Origin: Acidobacteriaceae bacterium
Lineage (GTDB): Bacteria > Acidobacteriota > Terriglobia > Terriglobales > Acidobacteriaceae
NCBI GenBank assembly: GCA_003132825.1
Contig: PKYX01000473.1
Coordinates: 1 to 11,025 of the forward strand
Direction of reading: 5' to 3'
DNA: 11,025 nt
The first letter of the stretch is position 1, and each line of letters begins with the position of its first letter. Positions 1-7,134 of the stretch are shown here, piece by piece. The notes under the pieces were generated by a model. The model did not search any database. It saw only the letters and a list, made by a program, of their open reading frames with translations, and was not told the origin of the DNA. A program made the position numbers and the translations under genes.

Positions 1-1
1 C

Positions 2-100
2 CGCGCCATCGACTGGTTCAACTCGCGCCAGGGCGAGGGCCGCTGGTTCCTGGAGCATGCCAGCCAAGTGAAAAATATATGGATACCGTACGGCGAGTAA
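2..100 (+). CDS. 3' end of unidentified gene, possible aldehyde dehydrogenase C-terminus (partial)
   Basis: An open frame enters from the left edge and ends in TAA at 98-100, giving 32 residues that end in QVKNIWIPYGE. The pattern of an acidic/aromatic stretch, then a Lys, then a short beta-strand of alternating hydrophobics resembles the C-terminal tail of aldehyde dehydrogenases (typified by EVKTVTV in class 1 enzymes). The GEGR just before it could match the usual GxGRE segment. This is a short match made by eye, so the family call is tentative; it could be another protein entirely. An aldehyde dehydrogenase would suit the locus because malonate semialdehyde follows beta-alanine in pyrimidine breakdown, but that is inference. 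The gene converges on the TonB receptor downstream. Confidence 0.5.
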   Translation, partial: RAIDWFNSRQGEGRWFLEHASQVKNIWIPYGE

Positions 101-227
101 TGCGAGCTGCGCTCTCAAGTTGTGGGCGTCGCCAGCTTCGGCCTGACCAGGTCTCTCTGATCCGCTCACATGGTGGGCGCAAGACTCAGCAAGCTCGCGA
201 GACTGGTTTTGCCGTTCTGGCCGCCAT

Positions 228-242
228 GCGGCGTTTCGCCGC
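228..242. terminator. Strong hairpin in convergent intergenic gap, terminator-like
   Basis: A perfect 6-bp inverted repeat, GCGGCG-TTT-CGCCGC, lies 9 nt beyond the stop codon of the leftward TonB receptor gene. It is in the 151-bp gap that separates that gene from the converging gene ending at 100. It could stop transcription of the receptor gene. No T-run follows the stem on either strand, so it is not a canonical intrinsic terminator. The rest of 101-251 shows nothing else recognisable. Confidence 0.35.
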
Positions 243-251
243 GGTGTCGTC

Positions 252-3200
252 CTAGAAGGCGAAGCTCAGTGACATTTGGATCTGACGCGGGCTGCCAATC
301 GTTTTGTTTACGATTCCGAGACCAAATGGCGCGTTGTATAGTGTGGTGCCCTGGACCGGGAAGTCGTTGTAACCCTCATTCTGCGAAACGTCGTCAATCG
401 GGACATCAAAGCTGGCCGTGTTGGTTACATTGAAGACGTCCAGCGTGTATTTCATGTTGAGGCGGTCGGTGAGCTGAGTATTCTTCACGAGCGAGATGTC
501 TGCCCGTTTCTGCCATGACTGCCGGAAGATATTGCGCTGACCGCCGGTAAAGTTGGTCTCAAAGGTATCTCCCGGGGGGATGCCGCCGTTCAGGTCGCCC
601 GGACTGAGCAAGGGCAGCGTGAAGCACGCGGAGTTCAATGCCGGAGTGCCAAAGGCCCCGGAGGCACCGGTGACCGCATTCTTCGGAGTGCAGCCGGCGG
701 CCAATGGCACGATCGGGTTGGTAATGCCGTCGGAAACTCCGTAGAAAATGCTGCCCACGGCTCCCGTGTAATCGATGATGCTGTAAGGCTGGCCGCTCTG
801 GATCACCGTGATTCCCTGGAAGGCCCAGCCGTCCGCTAGCTTGCCCTTCAACGACGACTCGGTGAAAAACTTGGGCAGCTGGTAGACATAGCTGAAGTTG
901 AAGACATGCGTGCGGTCAAAGTCCGAAGAGCCATAAGCTGATCGCAAGTCAAGTGGATTGTTGCCGTTGTAAAACAGGCCCATGCCGCTCTGCTCATCGA
1001 GAGCGTGCGAGTAGGTGTAGGAGAAGCCCACCTGCAGGCCATGGCTCATTCGCTTTTCCACATGGGTCTGCAACGCGTTGTATTGTGAAATGCCGGCGGC
1101 TTTGTAGGTTTCTGACTCGGCGGAATAGCCAATGTAGGGCACGCGTAGATCGGTGTTCCCGCCTTCGAAAGTCGAGAGCATCGCTCCCTGGTTGTTTGGT
1201 AAGAGAATCGGGTTGAAGGTAGTCGGATCAAGCACGGTGTAGCCGTACGTATATTGCTGGCCGTGAATGGGATTGGTTGGCGTAGCGATGCCCGGCTGGT
1301 TGAAAGGCACAGGAATGACTTCATGGCGGCCGAGATTGCCGACGTAACCAACCTCGATCGCCAGGTCCTTGCGCGGCTGCCATTGGATATCGAGAGTGCT
1401 GTTGATGGTATAGGGCAGTTTGTTGGCGCGATTGTAGGTAGCGAAGGAGAACAGCGGAGCCCCGGCGCTGATGGCCGCTGCATTCGGAAGGTAGTTCGAA
1501 ATGTCGGCCGGATTACCGCTCGGACCCGGTCCCAACGTGCTGCCCCAAGGATTGGCAAGCGAGGCGCCGGAGGCCGGGTCGCAGGTAGGGATGTAGCCCG
1601 AATACAAGAACGTTGTGCCGCACTGTTGCGCGTTCACGAAAGGCGGCGCCTGGTTCACGCCGAACGGGCCACCCGTGATTACGCCGGCGGCGAAGCCGGG
1701 AGAGAGATAGCTGAACAGCTCGCCGCGATCATAGTAGATCCCGCTGCCGGCCCGGACCACGATCTTATTATCGAATGCCTTCGGACTCCACGCCACACCG
1801 ATCCGGGGAGCAAACCCCCATTGCCGGCCCGTCAGAGTGGTCTTGCTTACGCCTTTGGTGGGAAATTGGGCGTTGTTGCCGGCGATGATGAAGCCGTTCG
1901 AGGTGATGGTATCGCTCGTTGCGTCATAGGAGTACAGCGACGGGTCAAAGTTGTAAAGGCGGCCGTATTTTTCCGAAAGGCCGCCATTCCAATCGAAACG
2001 CAGTCCCGCTGTCAGACTCAAGTTGGAACGGAATTGTAACTTGTCCTGCAGGTATTCTCCCGTTTGACCGGCGCGGTAGTAGCGGTTGGCATTGCCCTGC
2101 AAGAACTTGGTGGTGGTGAAGTCATCGTTCGTGGTCACCAGGCCCTGGACAAATTGCGAGAAATCGGCCGAAGCGATGATTCCCTGGTCGGTTCTTCGGT
2201 CCCGCGTGTTGAGTTGAGTGAACGAATAGCTACCACCGAATGTGACCGTGTGTCGTCCCTTATTCCAAATGGCATTGGCCGACGGCATGATGCGATTTTG
2301 GAAAACTCCCGTGAAAGGCCCTTGCGACGCGGCACCCTGACCGAAGGTGAGGAACTGGTCATTCGATATGTCCCCGGTGTTGGCCGGCCCGAACAATCCC
2401 AGCGGGTCTACGATCGTGATGCCAGGAAAGAAAGAGGAGCCGAACGTGTTGATGCCCGCCTGTTGCGGAGAGAAGGGCTGGGCGATCGTGCTATAGACAC
2501 GCTCGCGAAGGATCCCCACCACCTCCGCCACACTCAGATTCGACCGCAGCGCTTGCGTATTGGTCAGCGAAGCGACCTGACTGCCGGCCGCTAGGTGCTG
2601 GTCGAAACCGGACACGCTCGAATAGGCGTAAGGCGCAACGGTTGGGTCGTTCTGGTAGTAATACTTGGCCGACAAAGTGTCCCTGCTACTCTGGTTCCAA
2701 TCCACATCGGCCACCGCCTGATCGGAGGTGAAATAGGCGGTGCCAGGAATGATCGCGTTTTCCGGAAATGCGGGCGTGGGCGTGACGCCGTCATCCCAAG
2801 GAACCATATATTGGCCGTTGGGAAATTGGTATTGAAACAGCGAGAGCGCGATGGGATCGACATTGGCCGCGGTCAGCGTCGTGCCGAAATTGGCATTCGA
2901 AATGTTGGCCAGGCAGGTCGCCATCTGTGCGGTGGGGCGGGTGGCGCCGCAATTGGCAGCCGTGAATCCGGGTGGAACTAGAACGTGTGACAACCCGATT
3001 TCTTGGTCGCCCACGTGAACGTGCTGGTAGCTGATGAAACCGAAGAGTTTGTCCTTGATGAGTGCCCCGCCAAGAGTTCCGCCCGCAGTATAACGATGCA
3101 ACTGGGGGACATCTTCACTCGCCGGAATATTGGGGTCCTGCTTGTAGAAGAACGGTGCGGCGTTCAGGGCGTCGGTTCCGCGATGCACATATCCGCTGCC

Positions 3201-4070
3201 GTGCAGGGTGTTGGTTCCGGAGGCCGTGCTCATATCGATGTGTGCGCCGCTGGTTGAGCCCTGCTGCGCATCGTACATCGATGTGTTCACGCGCAATTCC
3301 TCAATGGTCTCAGGAGCCGGGGTCGGCAACGCCTGGCCGATGGCCAGATAGACCGACGCGGTGCTCTGAATCTCCGCGGCGCTGGTGCTGGCCGCATTGG
3401 CCACGCCCGTGTTGTTGACAATGCGGGCCGAGCCAACCTGGCTGGTGCTCTTGCCGTTAAATAAATTGCTGGCGTCGACACCATTCAGCAGGAAGCTGTT
3501 GCTGGTATCGCGCTGTCCATTGGCCCAGACCGGCTGGTTGCCTAATCCGCTATTAGCACCGGTTCCACCGGGGAGTTCCGCATTCACGCCGGGAGAAAGA
3601 ATGGCCAAGCCGGTGAAACTTCCCGTGGGTAGCGGAATTGACTCGATCTGCGCCTTCTCCAGAATGTAGCCGTTGGTGGTGTCGGTGGAATTGATGAGCG
3701 GACTCTCTTCGACCGTGATGGTTTGACCGACCTGGCCGATTCGCAGGCTGGCGTTTACGGTCACGGTTCGGTTTGCCTGGACCGTGATGGACGGCACTTT
3801 TTGGGTTTCAAATCCGTCATGCGTGAAAGTCAAGGTGTAGGAGCCGATCGGGAGGTTCACAAAATCATAGCTGCCGCTGTCCCCGGATTTCTGGGTGCGG
3901 GTGAACTGAGTCTGGACGCCGACAATGGTCACGGCGGTTCCCGGCAGAACGCTCCCGGTCGGATCGGTGACCGTACCGGTAATGCCGCCAAGAGTTTGCT
4001 GGGCCTGTAAGGAAGACGCAAGAAGACAGAGCGAGATCGCCAGTGAGAATGCTGAAAGTCTTTTTGCCAT
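252..4070 (-). CDS. Oar-like TonB-dependent receptor with N-terminal carboxypeptidase-regulatory-like domain
   Basis: This encodes a 1272-residue outer-membrane protein, probably an active-transport channel energised by TonB-ExbBD. The start ATG is supported by a GAGGTG ribosome binding site (4076-4081) 5 nt upstream. Residues 1-23 form a signal peptide: Lys-Arg, a hydrophobic core, and likely cleavage after SLQA. Residues 27-110 are a CarboxypepD_reg-like beta-sandwich (GTVTDPTGSVLPGTAV, then GSYTLTF). Residues about 115-330 look like the plug, with LNGVDASN, EELRV and SGTNTLHGSGY. The rest is rich in aromatic-ended beta-strands and finishes in SLSFAF, the terminal Phe expected for BAM recognition. 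This architecture and length are typical of the receptors expanded in Acidobacteriota. The mature chain has six cysteines in three close pairs. The substrate cannot be inferred; nearby nucleobase genes are suggestive only. No obvious TonB box was identified by eye. Confidence 0.93.
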   Translation of the reverse strand: MAKRLSAFSLAISLCLLASSLQAQQTLGGITGTVTDPTGSVLPGTAVTIVGVQTQFTRTQKSGDSGSYDFVNLPIGSYTLTFTHDGFETQKVPSITVQANRTVTVNASLRIGQVGQTITVEESPLINSTDTTNGYILEKAQIESIPLPTGSFTGLAILSPGVNAELPGGTGANSGLGNQPVWANGQRDTSNSFLLNGVDASNLFNGKSTSQVGSARIVNNTGVANAASTSAAEIQSTASVYLAIGQALPTPAPETIEELRVNTSMYDAQQGSTSGAHIDMSTASGTNTLHGSGYVHRGTDALNAAPFFYKQDPNIPASEDVPQLHRYTAGGTLGGALIKDKLFGFISYQHVHVGDQEIGLSHVLVPPGFTAANCGATRPTAQMATCLANISNANFGTTLTAANVDPIALSLFQYQFPNGQYMVPWDDGVTPTPAFPENAIIPGTAYFTSDQAVADVDWNQSSRDTLSAKYYYQNDPTVAPYAYSSVSGFDQHLAAGSQVASLTNTQALRSNLSVAEVVGILRERVYSTIAQPFSPQQAGINTFGSSFFPGITIVDPLGLFGPANTGDISNDQFLTFGQGAASQGPFTGVFQNRIMPSANAIWNKGRHTVTFGGSYSFTQLNTRDRRTDQGIIASADFSQFVQGLVTTNDDFTTTKFLQGNANRYYRAGQTGEYLQDKLQFRSNLSLTAGLRFDWNGGLSEKYGRLYNFDPSLYSYDATSDTITSNGFIIAGNNAQFPTKGVSKTTLTGRQWGFAPRIGVAWSPKAFDNKIVVRAGSGIYYDRGELFSYLSPGFAAGVITGGPFGVNQAPPFVNAQQCGTTFLYSGYIPTCDPASGASLANPWGSTLGPGPSGNPADISNYLPNAAAISAGAPLFSFATYNRANKLPYTINSTLDIQWQPRKDLAIEVGYVGNLGRHEVIPVPFNQPGIATPTNPIHGQQYTYGYTVLDPTTFNPILLPNNQGAMLSTFEGGNTDLRVPYIGYSAESETYKAAGISQYNALQTHVEKRMSHGLQVGFSYTYSHALDEQSGMGLFYNGNNPLDLRSAYGSSDFDRTHVFNFSYVYQLPKFFTESSLKGKLADGWAFQGITVIQSGQPYSIIDYTGAVGSIFYGVSDGITNPIVPLAAGCTPKNAVTGASGAFGTPALNSACFTLPLLSPGDLNGGIPPGDTFETNFTGGQRNIFRQSWQKRADISLVKNTQLTDRLNMKYTLDVFNVTNTASFDVPIDDVSQNEGYNDFPVQGTTLYNAPFGLGIVNKTIGSPRQIQMSLSFAF

Positions 4071-4075
4071 GAGTG

Positions 4076-4081
4076 CACCTC
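4076..4081 (-). promoter_or_regulatory. Ribosome binding site of the TonB receptor gene
   Basis: GAGGTG on the minus strand lies 5 nt before the ATG at 4070. It fixes the start that leaves an intact signal peptide. Confidence 0.7.
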
Positions 4082-4307
4082 AAGAATGGAAACAAATATC
4101 GGTGGCCGGAGCGCTCCGAGGCGCACCCGGATTAGACCTTTTGTTCAGCTGATTTTGCTGCACTGCTTCAAAGCAGACTCGACTGTTCCGCTTCGCGGCG
4201 GAACCCGGCTTTTGTTTGGCGGAGAGTTGCACGGCCCCTGCCCGTCTGACTGCGGATATTCGGTAGAATCTACGCCACTTTCGACACAAACGGAAGGAGC
4301 ATCCCCA
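4082..4307. other. Intergenic region with several palindromes upstream of the TonB receptor
   Basis: This gap is the leader and promoter region of the leftward receptor gene. It contains a perfect 12-bp palindrome, CGGAGCGCTCCG (4107-4118); TCAGCTGA (4145-4152); an inverted repeat CTGCTT-CA-AAGCAG (4163-4176); and a 7-bp stem GTTCCGC/GCGGAAC with a 6-nt loop (4185-4204). These may be operators or 5' leader structures for the receptor gene. I could not find a convincing sigma-70 promoter for the receptor. On the plus strand TAGAAT (4264-4269) could be a -10 element for the small ORF at 4308, but no well-spaced -35 accompanies it. Confidence 0.4.
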
Positions 4308-4472
4308 ATGAAAATTTTTTTGGCCGGGATTACTTATTTTTATTCGGTCGCGACCCACCGTGTTTCGCAGCTGCGCGAGCAAAATAGGTCGGTGCAGGCT
4401 CAGGAGTCACCCAGCTGCCCTTGGACCGAACCGCCGCGCAGCAGAAACCAAAGCATTCCTGCGGCAAGATAG
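4308..4472 (+). pseudogene. Small ORF with strong ribosome binding site, possible 5' remnant of a gene
   Basis: A 54-codon ORF begins with ATG at 4308, 8 nt after GGAAGGAG (4292-4299), one of the best ribosome binding sites in the window. Its start, MKIFLAGITYFYSV, resembles the first beta-strand and loop of NAD-dependent epimerase/dehydratase proteins. The later glycines of the Rossmann GxxGxxG motif are missing, and no Rossmann domain follows. The last 73 nt run antisense into the 3' end of the APC permease gene, and that part reads as a shadow frame. The first codons are AT-rich, unlike the neighbours. It could be the surviving 5' end of a truncated gene, a small unknown protein, or chance. 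The epimerase resemblance is weak. Confidence 0.3.
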
Positions 4473-5788
4473 GCGAGATAGATATAGGGCAGCTTGCCGT
4501 AGGGCCCCTCGGGGACGGGATAGAGATTCCCCAGCAATGCCAGCAACATGGCAATGCCGGCGAGCGTCGAGATGATGCGGGTGCCAGGCCCGAAGCCACC
4601 GTGGGTGCGCAGATAGCCTGGCAGTGCAACCGAAACCAACGCATAGGCGACGATGAACCCGTAGGTCGCGAGCGACCCCATCCAGCCATAAACATCAAGG
4701 CCGCTCGCGCCGCGTTCGGCAAGCACGGCGACCGGAAGGAGCGCAGCCAGGCCGGTAACCACCACGGCGCGGGTAGGGGTGTGATTTCGCGCGTGCGTGG
4801 TCGACAGGGACTTGTGCGCCAACCCGTTATGAGACATGAGGAGAAGCACTCGCGCGGCGGCTGTGATGCATGCCAGGGTCCCAGCAAATAGACTAACCAG
4901 CGCGCCGATGTCGATGAGCACACCTAGGACCGGAACGCCGCCCACTGCCGCCAGCACTCTCATGGGGCCTTGACTGGCGCCGAGGTCTTGCCCGGCGGTG
5001 TGAAAACCGAGGACTTCCGCGTACGCGCACACGGTAAAGAAAGCTCCCGCCAGGAGCGCACTCTGAATCACGGCGCGCGGAATCGCCTTCAACGGATTGC
5101 GAGCTTCGGAACCCAATGTGGTCGCGCTCTCGAAGCCGACGAAACTGAACAGGGCCAGGACTAGGCCCAACCGCAAGCCGCTGCCCGTCATGCCCCGCAG
5201 ATGCAGCTCATCCCAATCCCAGTGCCAGCCGTTGCGCACCAGAACGCACGCCACCACGATGACAATCACGGAAACCGACGCGGCTTCAATCCACAGCATC
5301 AGGCGCGCCGAGATTTTCACGTCGCGCCAGGCGATCCAGATGGAAACCCCGGTCACTAGCGTGGCCAGCAGAGCGGTGGAAAAAACATGTCCGGTTGCGT
5401 CGCGCAACAGCAGGTTCGCGTAGTGATAGAAGCCGCCGATGACGCTCGATCCCGTGGCAACATAGGCGAGCAACAGACTCCATGCGACGGTCGCTCCCAG
5501 CCAGGGCGGAAGAATCATCGAAGCATAGGTGTAGAGCGAACCCGGCGAGGCCGAATAGCGCGCAAAACGGGCGATGCACAACGCGACCAGCAGCACCGCA
5601 ACCGTCGCCAGCACGTAAGCGAGCCAAGTTCCGTTTCCGGCCAACGCACAGACCAAGGGAATGGTCGCGGCCGGAGTGGTCGTAGGAGCCATGGTGGAGA
5701 CAGATTGCGCCAGGGTCTCCAGAGGAGAAAGAATTTCGCGACGTAAGCCATAACCTGCTCCTGGCTTGTCTTCTGCCACTTGCAGCAT
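4400..5788 (-). CDS. APC-superfamily amino acid/amine permease
   Basis: This is an inner-membrane secondary transporter of the APC family (PotE/YfnA-like), predicted to move an amino acid or amine with H+ or Na+. The chosen start gives 462 residues, normal for the family, with about 12 hydrophobic segments. The first helix region LSPLETLAQSVSTMAPT, SPGSLYTYAS after the second helix, and the FVGFESATTLGSEARNPLKAIP segment around helices 6-7 are family hallmarks. An upstream ATG at 5836 would add 16 residues but has no ribosome binding site. The ATG at 5788 has GAGGAG 9 nt before it and is preferred. The gene is divergent from adenosine deaminase, so the two may share a regulatory region. The substrate is unknown; beta-alanine or another product of the neighbouring catabolic genes is a guess. 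Confidence 0.88.
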   Translation of the reverse strand: MLQVAEDKPGAGYGLRREILSPLETLAQSVSTMAPTTTPAATIPLVCALAGNGTWLAYVLATVAVLLVALCIARFARYSASPGSLYTYASMILPPWLGATVAWSLLLAYVATGSSVIGGFYHYANLLLRDATGHVFSTALLATLVTGVSIWIAWRDVKISARLMLWIEAASVSVIVIVVACVLVRNGWHWDWDELHLRGMTGSGLRLGLVLALFSFVGFESATTLGSEARNPLKAIPRAVIQSALLAGAFFTVCAYAEVLGFHTAGQDLGASQGPMRVLAAVGGVPVLGVLIDIGALVSLFAGTLACITAAARVLLLMSHNGLAHKSLSTTHARNHTPTRAVVVTGLAALLPVAVLAERGASGLDVYGWMGSLATYGFIVAYALVSVALPGYLRTHGGFGPGTRIISTLAGIAMLLALLGNLYPVPEGPYGKLPYIYLAYLAAGMLWFLLRGGSVQGQLGDS

Positions 5789-5797
5789 GCCACCGTG

Positions 5798-5803
5798 CTC
5801 CTC
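5798..5803 (-). promoter_or_regulatory. Ribosome binding site deciding the APC permease start
   Basis: GAGGAG on the minus strand lies 9 nt before the ATG at 5788. The alternative in-frame ATG at 5836 has no purine-rich site in front of it, so this site argues for the shorter protein. Confidence 0.6.
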
Positions 5804-5860
5804 GATCTCCGGTTGAGTTGCGGTAGTGTACAACATGTGGCTGCAGCCGGATCGCGGCGA

Positions 5861-5888
5861 CTGAAAGGCGATTCAAACAGCGTATGAT
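5861..5888 (+). promoter_or_regulatory. Putative sigma-70 promoter of adenosine deaminase
   Basis: CTGAAA (5861-5866, 4 of 6 matches to TTGACA) and TATGAT (5883-5888, 5 of 6 to TATAAT) are separated by 16 nt. They sit 45 nt before the adenosine deaminase ATG, in the divergent gap with the permease. Transcription would begin near 5895, inside the imperfect inverted repeat at 5892-5913. Found by eye only. Confidence 0.35.
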
Positions 5889-5891
5889 GTT

Positions 5892-5926
5892 TCGGTCGGA
5901 TGATTTCCACCGATCGTAGCTGTGGA
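5892..5926 (+). promoter_or_regulatory. Overlapping alternative hairpins / operator-like repeat before adenosine deaminase
   Basis: TCGGT (5892-5896) pairs with ACCGA (5909-5913). Inside it GGA (5898-5900) pairs with TCC (5906-5908), giving an 8-bp stem with one bulge and a 5-nt loop. The same TCCAC (5906-5910) can instead pair with GTGGA (5922-5926), which includes most of the ribosome binding site. The two foldings exclude each other. As DNA, the first repeat lies over the predicted transcription start and could be an operator. The stems are short and could be chance. Confidence 0.25.
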
Positions 5927-5933
5927 GTTCGCC

Positions 5934-7055
5934 ATGAAACTTGACCATGCAACCCTGAAAGCCCTGCCGAAAGTGCTTCTGCATGAACACCTAGACGGCG
6001 TGCTGCGTCCACAAACCGTAATTTCACTGGCCCGGGAGACCGAGTATTCGGGACTTCCTACCGACGATCCGGAAGCGTTGGCACAGTGGTTTCACCAGGG
6101 AGCCAACAAGGGAAGTCTGGCCAAATATCTGGAGGGTTTTGCTCACACCATCGCCGTGATGCAGACCGAGGAGGCACTCGAGCGTGTCGCCTACGAACAG
6201 GTGGAGGACCTAGCCAACGATGGCGTGGTTTACTTCGAGACGCGATTTGCGCCACTGTTTCACACCAAGAAGGGGCTTACGCACCAGCAGATCGTTTCCG
6301 CCGTGCTCAAGGGACTGGAGCGCGGCCGCAAGGATTTTGGCGTGCCTTCGGGATTAATTATTTGTGCCATGCGCAATCTTAACGTATCTCTGGAGATGGC
6401 GGAGCTGGCCCTCGATTTCCGCGCCCGCGGCGTAGTGGGCTTCGATCTTGCGGGCGAAGAAGGAGGGTTTCCTCCGAAAAAGCATGTGGACGCGTTCCAC
6501 TACATTCAGCGGGAGAACTTCAACATCACCATTCACGCCGGGGAGGGCTACGGAAAGGAATCGATCTGGCAGGCCATTCAGTACTGTGGAGCGCACCGAA
6601 TTGGCCATGGAACACGCTTGATCGACGATATTACGGTGGCGGAAGGAAAGGTGGTGCTTGGCGATCTCGCGCAATACGTTCTCGATAAGCGGATTCCGAT
6701 TGAGGTCTGCTTGATCAGCAATGTTCATACCGGCGCCACACCAAGCCTGGCCGAACATCCTTTCAAGATTCTTTATCAGGAAAAGTTCCGTGTCACCCTG
6801 AACACCGACAATCGGTTGATGAGCGATACCAGCATGACGCGCGAGTTCGAAGCAGCTGCCGAGACCTTTGGCTTGACCCTGGATGATTTTGAGAAACTCA
6901 CAATCAATGCCATGAAGAGCGCCTTTCAGCCCTACAGCCAACGCTGCGACGTGATTTATTCCGCGATCAAGCCGGGATACGCTCGGATTCGCGAAGCTCT
7001 TTCGAAGCAGTCACCCTTGCGGGACCGCTCGCGGGACTATGCGACGCGAGATTGA
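5934..7055 (+). CDS. add: Adenosine deaminase
   Basis: This zinc-dependent amidohydrolase converts adenosine (and deoxyadenosine) to inosine and ammonia in the cytoplasm, as part of purine salvage or breakdown. The metal and catalytic residues are all visible: H17 and H19 in HEHLDG, H201 and E204 in HAGE, H225 in HRIGHGTRL, and D292 in NTDNR. The 373-residue length fits the family. HEHLDG and TDNRLMS, instead of HVHLDG and TDDP, place it nearer the form I associate with actinobacterial enzymes than with the classical animal/E. coli form. A GTG at 5922 is in frame, but the ATG at 5934 is preferred because TGGAG lies 6 nt before it. The gene starts the rightward group that continues with amidohydrolase and transporter. 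Specificity for adenosine over related nucleosides is inferred from the family. Confidence 0.93.
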   Translation: MKLDHATLKALPKVLLHEHLDGVLRPQTVISLARETEYSGLPTDDPEALAQWFHQGANKGSLAKYLEGFAHTIAVMQTEEALERVAYEQVEDLANDGVVYFETRFAPLFHTKKGLTHQQIVSAVLKGLERGRKDFGVPSGLIICAMRNLNVSLEMAELALDFRARGVVGFDLAGEEGGFPPKKHVDAFHYIQRENFNITIHAGEGYGKESIWQAIQYCGAHRIGHGTRLIDDITVAEGKVVLGDLAQYVLDKRIPIEVCLISNVHTGATPSLAEHPFKILYQEKFRVTLNTDNRLMSDTSMTREFEAAAETFGLTLDDFEKLTINAMKSAFQPYSQRCDVIYSAIKPGYARIREALSKQSPLRDRSRDYATRD

Positions 7056-7071
7056 GCCGACAACAGCGTAG

Positions 7072-7096
7072 AGTCTTCTGTCTTCCGGAAAAGACT
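7072..7096 (+). terminator. Inverted repeat after adenosine deaminase, weak terminator or attenuator candidate
   Basis: AGTCTT (7072-7077) and AAGACT (7091-7096) form a 6-bp stem around a 13-nt loop that contains the palindrome TTCCGGAA (7083-7090). A broken T-rich stretch (TTTGCAGTTTTG) follows. It could partly terminate adenosine deaminase transcripts, but the stem is AT-rich and the T-run is interrupted. Confidence 0.25.
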
Positions 7097-7105
7097 TTGC
7101 AGTTT

Positions 7106-7114
7106 TGCTATATT
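7106..7114 (+). promoter_or_regulatory. Putative extended -10 element before the amidohydrolase gene
   Basis: TGCTATATT matches the extended -10 form TGnTATAAT except at one base. No good -35 is seen. Transcription would start near 7121, leaving a leader of only about 14 nt that holds the GGAGGT site. If real, the amidohydrolase and transporter could be expressed apart from adenosine deaminase. Confidence 0.3.
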
Positions 7115-7122
7115 CCTGTCTC

Positions 7123-7128
7123 GGAGGT
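7123..7128 (+). promoter_or_regulatory. Ribosome binding site deciding the amidohydrolase start
   Basis: GGAGGT lies 6 nt before the ATG at 7135. An in-frame TTG at 7105 would add ten residues ahead of MSRIVRCG, but it precedes this site and has none of its own. Confidence 0.7.
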
Positions 7129-7134
7129 GCTCTC

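Noticed and set aside
101..251. Search for tRNA, small RNA or mobile-element ends in the left gap
   Set aside because: Only the hairpin at 228-242 stands out; no tRNA fold or terminal repeats were seen.
1254..2039. 261-residue plus-strand ORF
   Set aside because: It lies wholly antisense to the TonB receptor, is Arg-rich with no domain pattern or ribosome binding site, and is a shadow of a GC-rich reading frame.
2064..2594. 176-residue plus-strand ORF
   Set aside because: Antisense to the receptor gene, low-complexity Arg/Gly/Asp composition and no recognisable family.
5922..5933. GTG start for adenosine deaminase
   Set aside because: The GTG falls inside the purine-rich site that serves the ATG at 5934, so the ATG start is more likely.
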